Source of the DNA: Carboxylicivirga sediminis
GTDB taxonomy: Bacteria; Bacteroidota; Bacteroidia; Bacteroidales; Marinilabiliaceae
Direction: 5' to 3'
Assembly (NCBI RefSeq): GCF_018156225.1
Contig: NZ_JAGTAR010000011.1
Span: 62,001-126,000, forward strand
DNA length: 64,000 nucleotides
A program made the position numbers and the translations under genes. Below the pieces are notes generated by a model. It was not told where the DNA came from and did no database searches. It saw only the letters and a program-made list of their open reading frames with translations. Positions 52,234 to 62,118 of the stretch are shown piece after piece. Numbering within the stretch: position 1 is the stretch's first letter; every line of letters starts with the position of its first letter.

Positions 52234-54198
52234 CTACTTCTTAATTTTAAATTCAATTCGACGATTTAGGTTATGAGCCGCTTCTTTGTTGGCATTACCC
52301 CGCAGGCGTTTAATAAACGATGCATATAACACATCTCCTTCTTTCAGAAAGTCGAGTTTTTTGGCTTGTCTTTTACTTACAGTAACAGGTTCGGAGCTAC
52401 CTACACCTTTAGCCGATAAGCGTTCTGTTGGAATTCCCTTACTCATAAGATAGCTCATCACCGATTCGGCTCGTTTTTGTGATAGAACGATAGCTTCCGA
52501 CTCCGATCCTTCACCCGATGCATGTGCTACAATATCCAACACCATCTCTTTATTCAGGTTCATGATGGCAGCCAGTCTGTTGAGCTCTTGTTTCGAATTG
52601 GTATTTAAATCAAACTGGTCCTTGCTAAACCGGATATTTCTGAAGACAATGGCATCTTCCATTGGCAGCATACCTACTTCAATATTAAACTCTTTATTAT
52701 TGCCCAGGCCAACGGTTGATAGCTTGTGCTTGTGGTTAAAGTAACCTTTAGAGGCCACCATAAACACATATTCGGTTTGTGGTGCCAGCTTGGCGCCAAA
52801 GCTACCGTCATTGCGTATGTTAAGCTTTATATTGGTGCCATCCGTACCAATCAGGCGTAGGTAGGCATCAGCTAATGGCTCATCCGTTTTTTCGTTGTAA
52901 ACCAGCCCTTTCATGCTAAATTCGAGCTTAGGTAAACTAAACGCATAGATGTTATCAATGCCTTTGGAGCTGCCTCGCGATGAGCTTAGTAAGCCGGCTT
53001 CTTCCATGCCTTTGAATGCAATGCCAAAGTCATCACCTTCGCTATTGAGTGGACGGCCAAGGTTATATACTTCCCAGTCTTCCTTTTCTTCGTCGAAAAC
53101 GGCACGGTAAATATCCAGGCCTCCATAACCAATGTGTGCATTTGAACTGAAATACAAGGAACCATCCAGGCGAACCGAAGGAAACACTTCATCACCGGCT
53201 GTATTAATCACACTGCCCATGTTAACAGGTTGTCCCCATCCGCCTTCTCCTCCTTTGGTTGTTTTCCAGATATCCTTACCACCATAGCCACCAGGCATGT
53301 CACTCACAAAATACAAGGTCTCGCCATCGTGCGAGATGGCCGGATGTGCCACAAGCAGACTGTCGCCACCAATTTCGAGCTGAACGGGCTCGCCCCATTT
53401 ACCCCCTGAGCGGCTCACCATGTACATTTCTGCACTACGTGGTTGTTCATTATCATAGCGACATCTGGTAAAGTACATCTCCTTACCATCACCCGACATG
53501 GTGGCACTACCTTCGTCAAATTCAGTATTGATGGTTTCATCCAGAGGTTCCGGATCGGTCCATTCTCCTTTGGCATCCATCTTAGCCATAAAAATGTTGG
53601 TGCCTCCCTGGCCTGTGATTCTACTTTTCTTGCGCTTCTTTTTCTCAGTGCGCATCGATGAGAAGTAGATTTGGTCGTAGCTGGTACTGGCGTAGCCCGG
53701 CGAGAAGTCGCTGTAGCGTGTATTGTTTACCTTCTTCAGTTTTTCAATATTGTAACGGGTTTCAATCGTATCCTTCATGGCCAGTTTGCAGGCAGCAAGC
53801 CCGTTTTGCGCACGTTTATCCCGTGGTACCTTTTGCAGATACTCCTCATAAGCCTCAATTGCGTCTTCGTACTTTTGCGAAGCCAGGTAACAATCGCCCA
53901 GGTAAAGTCCTGCATCGGCCATCTCGTAGTTATAACGCACGGCTCGGGCATACTGCATTGTGGCTTTTCGGGGTTTATTGGTTTTGCGATAGCATTCGCC
54001 CAGGTAATAGGAGATTTCTCCTTTAGTGTAATTATTATCTGCTTTCCGGTAGGCTTTTTTAAACTGGGTAGCAGCACGGTCATATTCGCCTATCAGATAG
54101 GCTTTATTGGCATTGCCGAGTTTACTGCCTCCTATACAACCGGATAGTAGAAAAGAGGTAACAGATAGATATATGAATAGTCTGAAATTAACTTGCAT
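52234..54198 (-). CDS. porE: Type IX secretion PorE-type protein (TPR, propeller, CRD, OmpA domains)
   Basis: Outer-membrane lipoprotein of 654 residues (FLLSGC near residue 21; ATG at 54198, with an alternative three codons upstream). Domain order is TPR (about 25-165; AYLIGEYDRAATQFKKAYRKA), PD40 propeller (about 165-430; DGKEMYFTRCRYD, ISHDGETLYFVSDMPGGYGGKDIW, NAHIGYGGLDIYRA), a carboxypeptidase-regulatory-like domain (about 430-515) and OmpA (about 530-650; IVAHASGEGSESEAIVLSQKRAESVMSYL, NRRIEFKIKK). That order is the same as in Porphyromonas gingivalis PorE (PG1058), which helps anchor the type IX secretion system to peptidoglycan. OmpA-propeller paralogues exist in the phylum, so the symbol is probable. 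No other por gene is near. Confidence 0.8.
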   Translation of the reverse strand: MQVNFRLFIYLSVTSFLLSGCIGGSKLGNANKAYLIGEYDRAATQFKKAYRKADNNYTKGEISYYLGECYRKTNKPRKATMQYARAVRYNYEMADAGLYLGDCYLASQKYEDAIEAYEEYLQKVPRDKRAQNGLAACKLAMKDTIETRYNIEKLKKVNNTRYSDFSPGYASTSYDQIYFSSMRTEKKKRKKSRITGQGGTNIFMAKMDAKGEWTDPEPLDETINTEFDEGSATMSGDGKEMYFTRCRYDNEQPRSAEMYMVSRSGGKWGEPVQLEIGGDSLLVAHPAISHDGETLYFVSDMPGGYGGKDIWKTTKGGEGGWGQPVNMGSVINTAGDEVFPSVRLDGSLYFSSNAHIGYGGLDIYRAVFDEEKEDWEVYNLGRPLNSEGDDFGIAFKGMEEAGLLSSSRGSSKGIDNIYAFSLPKLEFSMKGLVYNEKTDEPLADAYLRLIGTDGTNIKLNIRNDGSFGAKLAPQTEYVFMVASKGYFNHKHKLSTVGLGNNKEFNIEVGMLPMEDAIVFRNIRFSKDQFDLNTNSKQELNRLAAIMNLNKEMVLDIVAHASGEGSESEAIVLSQKRAESVMSYLMSKGIPTERLSAKGVGSSEPVTVSKRQAKKLDFLKEGDVLYASFIKRLRGNANKEAAHNLNRRIEFKIKK

Positions 54199-54231
54199 TG
54201 TGGGCATTAGGTCCGAGATTAATTAAAGAAC

Positions 54232-54239
54232 CAAAAATA
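54232..54239 (-). promoter_or_regulatory. -7 box of the porE promoter
   Basis: On the - strand TATTTTTG, exact TAnnTTTG match, about 33 bases before the ATG. Confidence 0.5.
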
Positions 54240-54386
54240 AATAATTATTAGACACATAAAAAACGAGTAAGCACCGTATTTATTGTAACAGGACAGCGCA
54301 ATGTGTAATTGATGGGGCTGTTAAAACCATGTTAAACAATTTACCGTTCAAACCAATTTGCCAATTTAGTTGTTTCTTTGTTGATG

Positions 54387-54764
54387 ATGCATAAAAAAGT
54401 GTTACATATTATTCTATCCCTGATGCTCCTGGTATCAACCACGGGCATTACCTTTTCTATGCATTATTGTGGAGGTCAATATGTTTCCACCTCTTTATTT
54501 GTTGAAGCTGATTCCTGTTGTGGTGATGGATGTGGCTGTTGTGAAAACAAGAGTGTGCATTACGAAGTGGAGGAAGATTATACCGGCCCCGTAATTTCTG
54601 CACTTGAGCCAGTCATTGAGTTAGACCTGCTGATTGAACTGTTTCATTTCGAAGTAGATGCCGAAAAATTATCAATACTTTGCGTAAAGAGAACGTTTGA
54701 GGATATTTCGCCGCCGCTCCCGGTAGCAGAACGTCTTTCTTTATTGCAAACTTTCCTTTGTTAG
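54387..54764 (+). CDS. HYC_CC_PP family Cys-rich exported protein
   Basis: A 125-residue protein with an N-terminal hydrophobic signal (MHKKVLHIILSLMLLVSTTGITF). Family marks are SMHYCGGQ (HYC), a Cys-rich cluster DSCCGDGCGCCENKS and the ISPPLP (PP) near the C-terminus. The family is found in Bacteroidota next to heavy-metal efflux operons, and here it lies 91 bases upstream of the RND pump gene. A role as periplasmic metal-binding or metal-sensing protein is inferred from the Cys content and this position; I know of no direct proof. Two in-frame ATGs (54384 and 54387) are possible starts. Confidence 0.85.
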   Translation: MHKKVLHIILSLMLLVSTTGITFSMHYCGGQYVSTSLFVEADSCCGDGCGCCENKSVHYEVEEDYTGPVISALEPVIELDLLIELFHFEVDAEKLSILCVKRTFEDISPPLPVAERLSLLQTFLC

Positions 54765-54855
54765 ATATTGCTTAACTGAATTATTTGGGCTCTATTCTTT
54801 AGGGCCTGTGTAATATTGTTTGAATCAAAGCAATGTATTATCTAACATATTGAAA

Positions 54856-57800
54856 ATGATTAATTCATTAATACGTTTTTTTCTCGAAAACAAGTTAGTC
54901 ACCTTTCTGGTACTTATGGTATTTATAAGTTGGGGGATTATTAATTCGCCATTCGGCTGGGATACGGGACTCTTACCAAGTGACCCGGTACCCGTTGATG
55001 CCATCCCGGATATTGGCGAGAATCAGCAAATTGTATATACCGAGTGGCCGGGCCGTTCACCGCAGGATATTGAAGACCAGATATCGTATCCTTTAACGAC
55101 TTCCTTATTGGGAATTCCTGGTGTGAAAACCATTCGTAGTAACTCCATTTTTGGCTTGTCCAGTATCTATGTCATTTTTGATGAAGATGTAGAGTTCTAC
55201 TGGAGTCGCACGCGCATCCTTGAGAAGCTCAACTCGTTACCGGCAGGTACCCTCCCAGCTGATGTGAGTCCGGCTTTGGGTCCCGATGCTACGGCGCTTG
55301 GGCAGATATACTGGTACACGCTGGAAGGCCGCGATAAGGACGGGAATCCGACAGGTGGCTGGGATCCGCATGAATTACGCAGCATTCAGGATTTTCATAT
55401 TCGCTATGCATTAACAGGGGCCGAAGGTGTGGCCGAAGTGGCTTCCATTGGTGGGTTTGTTAAAGAGTATCAGATTGATATTAATCCCAATGCCATGAAA
55501 GCTCATGGTGTGACGGTGGCGCAAATCATGAGTGCGATTAAAAACAGCAACCTTGATATTGGTGCACGAACCATCGAGTTTAATCGTGTGGAATATCTGG
55601 TGCGGGCCCTGGGTTACATCAAAAATCTTGAAGACATTGAAAAGAGTGTAGTGACGGTTAAGGATAATGTGCCCATCCGCATTAAAGATGTGGCTAAAGT
55701 CACTTTTGGGCCGGCTACCCGTCGCGGAGGGCTGGATAAAGGTGGTGCCGAGGCTGTTGGAGGCGTAGTAGTGGCGCGCTATGGAACCAATCCACTGAAG
55801 GCCATCGAAAACATGAAGGCTAAGATTGCGGAGATTGCGCCTGGCCTGCCATCAAAAACCTTGGCTGATGGTACGGTTTCAAAGGTCACCATCGTACCGT
55901 TTTACGATCGTACCGGTTTGATTAAAGAGACTCTTGGAACACTGGAAGAAGCCATCTCACTGGAGCTACTGATTAGCATCCTGGTGGTGATAGTCCTGGT
56001 GTTTAACTTGCGTGCATCTTTCCTGATTTCAAGTTTGTTGCCCATTGGGGTACTCATCACTTTTATAACGATGCGACAATTTGGTGTCGATGCCAATATT
56101 GTGGCCCTTTCGGGTATTGCCATCGCCATTGGTGTGATGGTGGATGTGGGAGTGGTGTTTGTTGAGAACATCATCCGGCACATTGAACTGCCTGAGAACA
56201 AAGGGGCGAGGGGAAAAGAACTGCTGCATGTGGTTTATATTGCTACTACAGAGGTGGCTGGGGCTGTTATCACAGCTCTGTCTACTACCATCATCAGTTT
56301 CTTACCGGTATTTGCCATGGAAGCTGCCGAAGGTAAACTGTTCAAGCCATTGGCCTTCACCAAAACGTTTACAATGATGTCTGCCCTGCTGATTGGATTA
56401 ATTATCATTCCTACATTGGCACATCTGGTATTTTCAATTAAAATTGACAAACGACGCTACCAACGACTGGGGAATAGTATTTTTATAGCAGCTGGTGTGG
56501 TGCTGTCTGTTACGTCGGGGAACTATATTGCTCTGGCTATCTCTGCTTTTGGAATAAATGGTTTGTTAGCGCATCAATGGCCCGAAGGCAAGAAACAATG
56601 GATTAACTTTATCAATGTGGCTATTACAATCGTGGTGGTTGTATTCTTCTTAACCAAAGCCTGGATGCCTTTGGGAGCTCAAAATACGATGTTTGCGAAC
56701 TTCTTATTTGTAATTGCCATTGTTACGGTCGTATTGGGAGGTTTGTCATTGGTGGTTGTGTTTTATCAACGCATCCTTAATTGGTGTCTGAATCATAAAT
56801 GGCAGTTCCTGACTATCCCGGCTTTGGTTGTGATATTTGGTATCACGAGCTGGCAGGGCTTCGATAAGCTGTTTGGTTTTATGCCGCAGTTTGTAAAAAG
56901 TAGCGATACCTATGCCTACCTCGATAAGAAACTACCCGGTATTGGTAAGGAGTTTATGCCTTCGCTTGATGAGGGTTCATTCCTATTGATGCCAACTACC
57001 ATGCCGCATTCGGGCATTGAAGAAAACCTGGAGGTGATTCGTATTTTGGATAAACGGGTGAATGCCATCCCAGAAGTAGAATCCGTTGTGGGGAAATGGG
57101 GGCGTGTAAATTCTGCTTTAGACCCGGCACCGGTATCAATGTATGAGAATGTTATCAACTACAAGCCCGAATACATGCTGAATGAGAAAGGCCATCGCAT
57201 GCGTTTTAAAGTCAACCGTGATGGGGCCTACGAACTGACTGATGGCAGTGTGTATAATCCACGGGAGGAGGGCTTCCGTTTGATTGATAGAAGTTTGCTT
57301 ATTGAAGATAAGAACGGGGAGTATTTCAGACAGTGGCGTAAAGAGATACAATCGCCCGATGACATCTGGAATGAGATTATTGAGCAAAGCACTATACCCG
57401 GGCTGACTTCGGCACCTAAGCTGCAACCTATTTCAACGCGCCTGGTGATGCTGCAAACGGGAATGCGTGCGCCTATGGGTATGAAAGTATATGGGCCTGA
57501 CTTAAATAGTATTGAAAAGGTTGGTTTCCAGCTCGAACAGCTGCTTAAACATGTAGAGGGAGTCAATGGCATGTCAGTTTTTGCCGACCGAGTAGTGGGT
57601 AAGCCTTACCTGGAGATGGTGATTAATCGTGATGCGATTGCTCGTTACGGTCTCAGCGTGCAGAGTTTGCAGGCAGTCATTGGCAGTGCCATTGGTGGAA
57701 TGCCGCTGACCAACACTGTTGAGGGGCGCGAACGATACCCGGTACGTCTGCGTTATGCCCGTGAGTTCAGAGATAATCCTGAGGATTTAAATAAGATTCT

Positions 57801-58662
57801 CATTCCGACTCCAACGGGTGCTCAGGTGCCGCTGGGACAATTGGTTGAGATACAATATAAACGTGGTCCGCAAATGATTAAGAGTGAAGATACCTTTTTG
57901 GTGGGCTATGTTATTTTTGATAAGAAACCGGGCTATGCCGAGGTGGATGTGGTGGAAAATGCACAGGAATATCTGGATAAGCAACTGGCTGAAGGTAAAC
58001 TGGTATTACCGGCCGGTGTGAGCTACAAGTTCACGGGTAACTACGAAAATCAAATTCGGGCTACCAAGCGACTGATGATTGTGATTCCGATATCGCTTAT
58101 CATTATTTTCCTCATCTTGTTCTTTCAGTTTCGTTCAGTCATCTCCACCAGCTTGATTTTTACAGGTATTCTGGTGGCCTTCTCTGGCGGATTCATCATG
58201 CTTTGGCTTTATGCTCAGCCATGGTTTATGGATGGAACACTGGCTGGTATGAGCTTACGAACGCTATTTCAGGTGAGTAATATTAACCTCAGTGTGGCGG
58301 TGTGGGTCGGTTTTATAGCCCTATTTGGTGTGGCTACCGATGACGGTGTGCTTATCAGCACCTATATAAAACAGTTGCAAGACAAGCGTCAGCCACAAAC
58401 AGTGGCCCAGGTGCGTGCTTTGGTGCTCGAAGCAGGTGCCAAGCGGGTGCGTCCGGCGGTGATGACCACAGCCACTACCATTATTGCCTTGCTGCCGGTA
58501 TTAACGTCCACCGGTAAAGGGTCTGATATCATGGTACCGATGGCTATTCCACTGTTCGGGGGCATGGTGATTGAGGTACTGACCATGTTTGTAGTGCCGG
58601 TTCTATACAGCTTCTGGCAGGAGACTGTGATTAAACGTAAGGTAAAACAGCAAAATAATTAA
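54856..58662 (+). CDS. cusA: CusA/CzcA-type heavy-metal RND efflux pump
   Basis: Inner-membrane proton-driven pump of 1268 residues. It has 12 membrane helices, the periplasmic porter and funnel regions (DAIPDIGENQQIVYTEWPGRSPQDIEDQISYPLTT at the start) and a C-terminal half starting near GLLPVLTS. The diagnostic TM4 stretch IAIAIGVMVDVGVVFVEN has one Asp and the final Glu, as in Cu(I)/Ag(I) CusA (GAMVDAAIVMIEN), and lacks the extra Asp of Zn/Co/Cd CzcA (DFGxxxDG). This favours a copper/silver substrate. It is longer than CusA (1047), with insertions in the TM6-7 region (about 520-640). The start at 54856 is chosen since the preceding 12 codons are not family-like. It is followed after three bases by the TolC-like gene. 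Confidence 0.92.
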   Translation: MINSLIRFFLENKLVTFLVLMVFISWGIINSPFGWDTGLLPSDPVPVDAIPDIGENQQIVYTEWPGRSPQDIEDQISYPLTTSLLGIPGVKTIRSNSIFGLSSIYVIFDEDVEFYWSRTRILEKLNSLPAGTLPADVSPALGPDATALGQIYWYTLEGRDKDGNPTGGWDPHELRSIQDFHIRYALTGAEGVAEVASIGGFVKEYQIDINPNAMKAHGVTVAQIMSAIKNSNLDIGARTIEFNRVEYLVRALGYIKNLEDIEKSVVTVKDNVPIRIKDVAKVTFGPATRRGGLDKGGAEAVGGVVVARYGTNPLKAIENMKAKIAEIAPGLPSKTLADGTVSKVTIVPFYDRTGLIKETLGTLEEAISLELLISILVVIVLVFNLRASFLISSLLPIGVLITFITMRQFGVDANIVALSGIAIAIGVMVDVGVVFVENIIRHIELPENKGARGKELLHVVYIATTEVAGAVITALSTTIISFLPVFAMEAAEGKLFKPLAFTKTFTMMSALLIGLIIIPTLAHLVFSIKIDKRRYQRLGNSIFIAAGVVLSVTSGNYIALAISAFGINGLLAHQWPEGKKQWINFINVAITIVVVVFFLTKAWMPLGAQNTMFANFLFVIAIVTVVLGGLSLVVVFYQRILNWCLNHKWQFLTIPALVVIFGITSWQGFDKLFGFMPQFVKSSDTYAYLDKKLPGIGKEFMPSLDEGSFLLMPTTMPHSGIEENLEVIRILDKRVNAIPEVESVVGKWGRVNSALDPAPVSMYENVINYKPEYMLNEKGHRMRFKVNRDGAYELTDGSVYNPREEGFRLIDRSLLIEDKNGEYFRQWRKEIQSPDDIWNEIIEQSTIPGLTSAPKLQPISTRLVMLQTGMRAPMGMKVYGPDLNSIEKVGFQLEQLLKHVEGVNGMSVFADRVVGKPYLEMVINRDAIARYGLSVQSLQAVIGSAIGGMPLTNTVEGRERYPVRLRYAREFRDNPEDLNKILIPTPTGAQVPLGQLVEIQYKRGPQMIKSEDTFLVGYVIFDKKPGYAEVDVVENAQEYLDKQLAEGKLVLPAGVSYKFTGNYENQIRATKRLMIVIPISLIIIFLILFFQFRSVISTSLIFTGILVAFSGGFIMLWLYAQPWFMDGTLAGMSLRTLFQVSNINLSVAVWVGFIALFGVATDDGVLISTYIKQLQDKRQPQTVAQVRALVLEAGAKRVRPAVMTTATTIIALLPVLTSTGKGSDIMVPMAIPLFGGMVIEVLTMFVVPVLYSFWQETVIKRKVKQQNN

Positions 58663-58665
58663 GCG

Positions 58666-59895
58666 ATGAAACGAACAATATTAACATATATTCTGGCGCT
58701 GCTGTTACCGGTTCTGGCAATGGGGCAAGAGGAACTGAACAAGTACCTCACCATTGCAGCAGAAAATAATCCGGGCCTTCAGGCAGCCTTTAACAACTAC
58801 CTGTCGGCACTTGAGAAAGCACCACAGGTCAGGGCTTTGCCCGATCCTCAACTGGCTTTTGGTTATTTTATCCAGCCGGTGGAAACGCGCAATGGTCCGC
58901 AGGAATTTAAATTTTCGGCCACTCAGATGTTTCCCTGGTTTGGGACTCTGAAGGCAAAAGAAAATTCAACCATTCAGCAGGCCCAGGCGCAGTACGAACT
59001 ATTTGAAGAAAAACGCTCCAAACTGTTCAACGAGGTGAAAGCCAACTGGTACAATCTATACTTTACCAACAAGGCGGTGGGCATCACACTGGAGAACATT
59101 GATATTCTCAATACTTTTAAAAAGCTGGCTGCCGTAAAGGTGGAAGCAGGAAAAGTATCGGCGGTGGATCAGTACCGCATCGAGATGGAGATTAACGATT
59201 TGGAGAATCAACTGGCTAACCTGCGCGACAAGCAATATGTGCAGGAGGTGGCTTTTAACAAGCTGTTGAATGTGGAAGAGCCGGTGACGCTTACCTGGCC
59301 CGATAGTTTATGGACGACGGATTTCTACCTGAATAAATCGGCTGCTTTGGACTCAATAAAACTGAAGAATCATCAGTTGCTGAGCATTGATATGCAAAAA
59401 GAAGCACTGGCGTTCAAAAAGCAGGCCGCTAAAAAGGCGGGCGCTCCATCTTTTAGCCTGGGCATCGATTATGTCGCCATTGGTAAAGGGGCCAATAACC
59501 TGTCGGGTAAAGATGCTATTGCTTTTCCAAAGGTGGGGTTGACTATTCCCTTGTACCGGAATAAATACCAGAGCATGGTGCAGGAGGTGGTTTACCTGGA
59601 GATGGCCAAAGACTATGAACGAGTAGATAAGGCTAATGTATTAGAGGTGCTTTTTGAAAATACCTGGAAGGATTACAGTGATGCTCATCGTCGAATTGAT
59701 TTATTTGGAGACCAGTTGTATCTGGCACGCAAAGCGATGAAGCTACTGGAGACTGAGTATGCCTACGCCAATAAAAATTTCGAAGAGATACTGCGTATGG
59801 AGCGACGCCTGCTACAGTATCAGCTGGAACTGGAAAAGGCTCGAACTGATAAGCAAGCTGCTATTGCTTTTATTGGCTACTTGATGGGTAAATAA
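58666..59895 (+). CDS. TolC-type outer-membrane efflux channel (CusC-like)
   Basis: A 409-residue protein with signal peptide MKRTILTYILALLLPVLAMG. The helical-barrel pattern of the OEP family is clear (ARKAMKLLETEYAYANKNFEEILRMERRLLQYQLELEKARTDKQAAIAFIGYLMGK at the end, with a repeated first half). It begins three bases after the pump stop and ends just before the adaptor gene, so the three make one operon. It forms the outer-membrane exit duct of the pump. Confidence 0.93.
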   Translation: MKRTILTYILALLLPVLAMGQEELNKYLTIAAENNPGLQAAFNNYLSALEKAPQVRALPDPQLAFGYFIQPVETRNGPQEFKFSATQMFPWFGTLKAKENSTIQQAQAQYELFEEKRSKLFNEVKANWYNLYFTNKAVGITLENIDILNTFKKLAAVKVEAGKVSAVDQYRIEMEINDLENQLANLRDKQYVQEVAFNKLLNVEEPVTLTWPDSLWTTDFYLNKSAALDSIKLKNHQLLSIDMQKEALAFKKQAAKKAGAPSFSLGIDYVAIGKGANNLSGKDAIAFPKVGLTIPLYRNKYQSMVQEVVYLEMAKDYERVDKANVLEVLFENTWKDYSDAHRRIDLFGDQLYLARKAMKLLETEYAYANKNFEEILRMERRLLQYQLELEKARTDKQAAIAFIGYLMGK

Positions 59896-59919
59896 TTGTT
59901 AATGATTAATTGTAAACAG

Positions 59920-62055
59920 ATGAACACAATCTTTCAATATATAAAAGCTAATTACAAGCCGGTACTGATAACATTGGCTATCGGTTTGTTGGTAGGATGG
60001 GCCATTGCGCCATCCGGAAGTGGAAATGCTCAGGCTGACGCTCACGAAGGACATCAGCACGAAGAAGAAACAGTTTGGACGTGCTCTATGCACCCGCAAA
60101 TAAAGCAGAATGAGCCGGGCTTGTGCCCGATATGTGCCATGGACCTGATTCCTTTAGCAGGTATGCAATCGGCCGAGAATGCCGATCCTAATGAAGTAGT
60201 GATGACGGAAGCGGCTGCTAAGCTGGCTGAAGTGGAAACAAGTGTGGTGCAATTGGGAAAACCGGTAAAAGAAGTTTATCTGCAGGGTAAGATACATGTG
60301 GATGAGCGACGTATAGCTGAGCTGACAGCCCGTTATGGAGGCCGTATCGAGCAGCTCAACATCAATTTTACCGGGCAGAATGTGCGAAAAGGGCAGAAGC
60401 TGGCTACTATCTACTCGCCTGATTTGGTTAGCGCCCAGCGGGAGCTGATTGAAGCTTTTGCTGTCAGGGAAAGCAATCCGTCTTTATACATGGCGTCTAA
60501 ATCAAAGCTGCAGGCCTGGGATTTAACGGACGAGCAGATTGCAGCCATTGAAAAAAGTGGTGAGCCACAGGTGTATTTTGATATCTTATCGCCTATCTCG
60601 GGTACGGTAATGATGCGTCATGTGGCACTGGGCGACTATGTGAAACAAGGGATGCCGCTGTTTAAGGTGGCTGATCTTACAAAGGTATGGGCCTTGTTTG
60701 ATGCCTACGAAACAGATTTGCCTTGGGTGAAGCAAGGCGATAAAGTGAGTTTTACATTGGAAGCCTTGCCCGGTGAAACGTTTGCCGCCAGGGTAACATA
60801 TGTTGACCCCATAATTGATGCGAAAACACGCGTAGCTAAAGTGCGTGTGGAAGTAGCGAACAGCAACTTGCAGCTCAAACCTGAGATGTTTGCCAACGCT
60901 GTACTGGAGGCCCGGTTGTCGAATGAGGATGTGATGGTGATTCCAAAGTCGGCGGTACTGTGGACGGGCAAACGCGCCGTTGTGTATACCAAAGTGCCGG
61001 AGCGTGAAACACCTACCTTCCTGTTCAGGGAGATTACGCTTGGACCCGATGCCGGTGACAATTACATCGTGAAAGAAGGTTTATCTGTTGGTGAAGAGAT
61101 TGCGACCAATGGTGTGTTTAAGATTGATGCCTCGGCACAGTTGATGGGGCTGAAGAGCATGATGAATGCCCCCGAAACGCACAATAAGAACAAGGCAAGT
61201 TTTACTGTAGCCGGCAATTGCGATATGTGTAAGGAGCGCATCGAAAAGGCAGCCATGACGGTGTTTGGTGTCGTAAGTGCCGAGTGGTCAGCCGATGCTC
61301 AGGAGGCCAGGGTAGTATTTGATCCGGAGCACACCAATGCGGATGCCATTCAAAAGGCAATTGCTCAGGTAGGCCATGATACCGAAAAATATAAAGCCGA
61401 TGATGCAGTTTATGAAACGTTACACAGTTGCTGTCTATACGAGCGTTTGGATAAGCAGGCTGTTACAAAGTCTTCAGCTAAGCAATCGAGTCAGACGAAG
61501 CATGCCATGGTTAAAGTAGCCGGTAATTGTGGTATGTGTCAGGAGCGCATTGAAGAAGCTGCTCTTTCGGTGGAAGGTGTGACTATGGCCAAATGGGATA
61601 AGGACACCAAAATGCTGCACCTGAATTATGGCGGTAAAGCCACAGTGGATGCTGTTGAAAAAGCCATTGCTGCTGTGGGGCACGATACGGAGCATCACAA
61701 AGCGGATGATTCAGTATATGGTAAGTTGCCTGGATGCTGCCATTATGATAGGATAGGAGAACCTGCAATTAAAGAAATGCCTGCAGTTCAGTCAAAGCAC
61801 GCCATGGTTAAAGTAGCTGGTAACTGTGGTATGTGTCAGGAACGGATTGAAGAAGCTGCTCTATCAGTGGAAGGTGTGACTACGGCCAAATGGGATAAGG
61901 ACACCAAGATGCTGCACCTGAATTATAGCGGTAAGGCTACAGTGGATGCTGTTGAAAAAGCCATTGCCACAGTGGGGCATGATACTGAGCACCACAAAGC
62001 CGATGATGAGGTATACGATAACCTGCACGGGTGTTGTCAGTACGAACGTTTTTAA
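59920..62055 (+). CDS. CusB-like RND periplasmic adaptor with heavy-metal-binding domain and three C-terminal HMA domains
   Basis: Adaptor of 711 residues from the ATG at 59920 (MNTIFQYIKANYKPV); a TTG at 59896 and an ATG at 59902 are alternatives. An N-terminal membrane anchor is followed by a His-rich stretch (DAHEGHQHEEE) and the heavy-metal-binding domain WTCSMHPQIKQNEPGLCPICAMDLIPL (about 55-85). The hairpin, lipoyl and barrel parts of a membrane-fusion protein follow (about 100-410). The C-terminus is unusual: three HMA (MXCXXC-like) domains at about 426-505, 527-612 and 626-711, with GNCDMCKERIEKAA, then GNCGMCQERIEEAA twice, each ending in a Cys-Cys element such as HSCCLYE, PGCCHYD and HGCCQYE. 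Domains two and three are 76 of 86 residues identical, a recent duplication. Copper hand-over to or from the pump is inferred. Confidence 0.9.
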   Translation: MNTIFQYIKANYKPVLITLAIGLLVGWAIAPSGSGNAQADAHEGHQHEEETVWTCSMHPQIKQNEPGLCPICAMDLIPLAGMQSAENADPNEVVMTEAAAKLAEVETSVVQLGKPVKEVYLQGKIHVDERRIAELTARYGGRIEQLNINFTGQNVRKGQKLATIYSPDLVSAQRELIEAFAVRESNPSLYMASKSKLQAWDLTDEQIAAIEKSGEPQVYFDILSPISGTVMMRHVALGDYVKQGMPLFKVADLTKVWALFDAYETDLPWVKQGDKVSFTLEALPGETFAARVTYVDPIIDAKTRVAKVRVEVANSNLQLKPEMFANAVLEARLSNEDVMVIPKSAVLWTGKRAVVYTKVPERETPTFLFREITLGPDAGDNYIVKEGLSVGEEIATNGVFKIDASAQLMGLKSMMNAPETHNKNKASFTVAGNCDMCKERIEKAAMTVFGVVSAEWSADAQEARVVFDPEHTNADAIQKAIAQVGHDTEKYKADDAVYETLHSCCLYERLDKQAVTKSSAKQSSQTKHAMVKVAGNCGMCQERIEEAALSVEGVTMAKWDKDTKMLHLNYGGKATVDAVEKAIAAVGHDTEHHKADDSVYGKLPGCCHYDRIGEPAIKEMPAVQSKHAMVKVAGNCGMCQERIEEAALSVEGVTTAKWDKDTKMLHLNYSGKATVDAVEKAIATVGHDTEHHKADDEVYDNLHGCCQYERF
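61498..62052 (+). repeat. Internal tandem duplication of an HMA domain in the adaptor gene
   Basis: The segments at 61498-61755 and 61795-62052 encode nearly the same 86 residues; the period is 297 bases (99 codons). I counted ten residue differences. The duplicate unit includes the GNCGMC motif and the terminal Cys-Cys element. Confidence 0.9.
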
Positions 62056-62118
62056 TGGAATACACAGGCTTATGCCTCGCGTTCCTGTGTGACTTAAAAA
62101 AGTTGTGTTCCTGCTGCG

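Noticed and set aside
53658-54147. Long frames on the + strand antisense to porE (122 and 158 residues)
   Set aside because: They are shadows of the strongly supported porE gene and have no start or family features.
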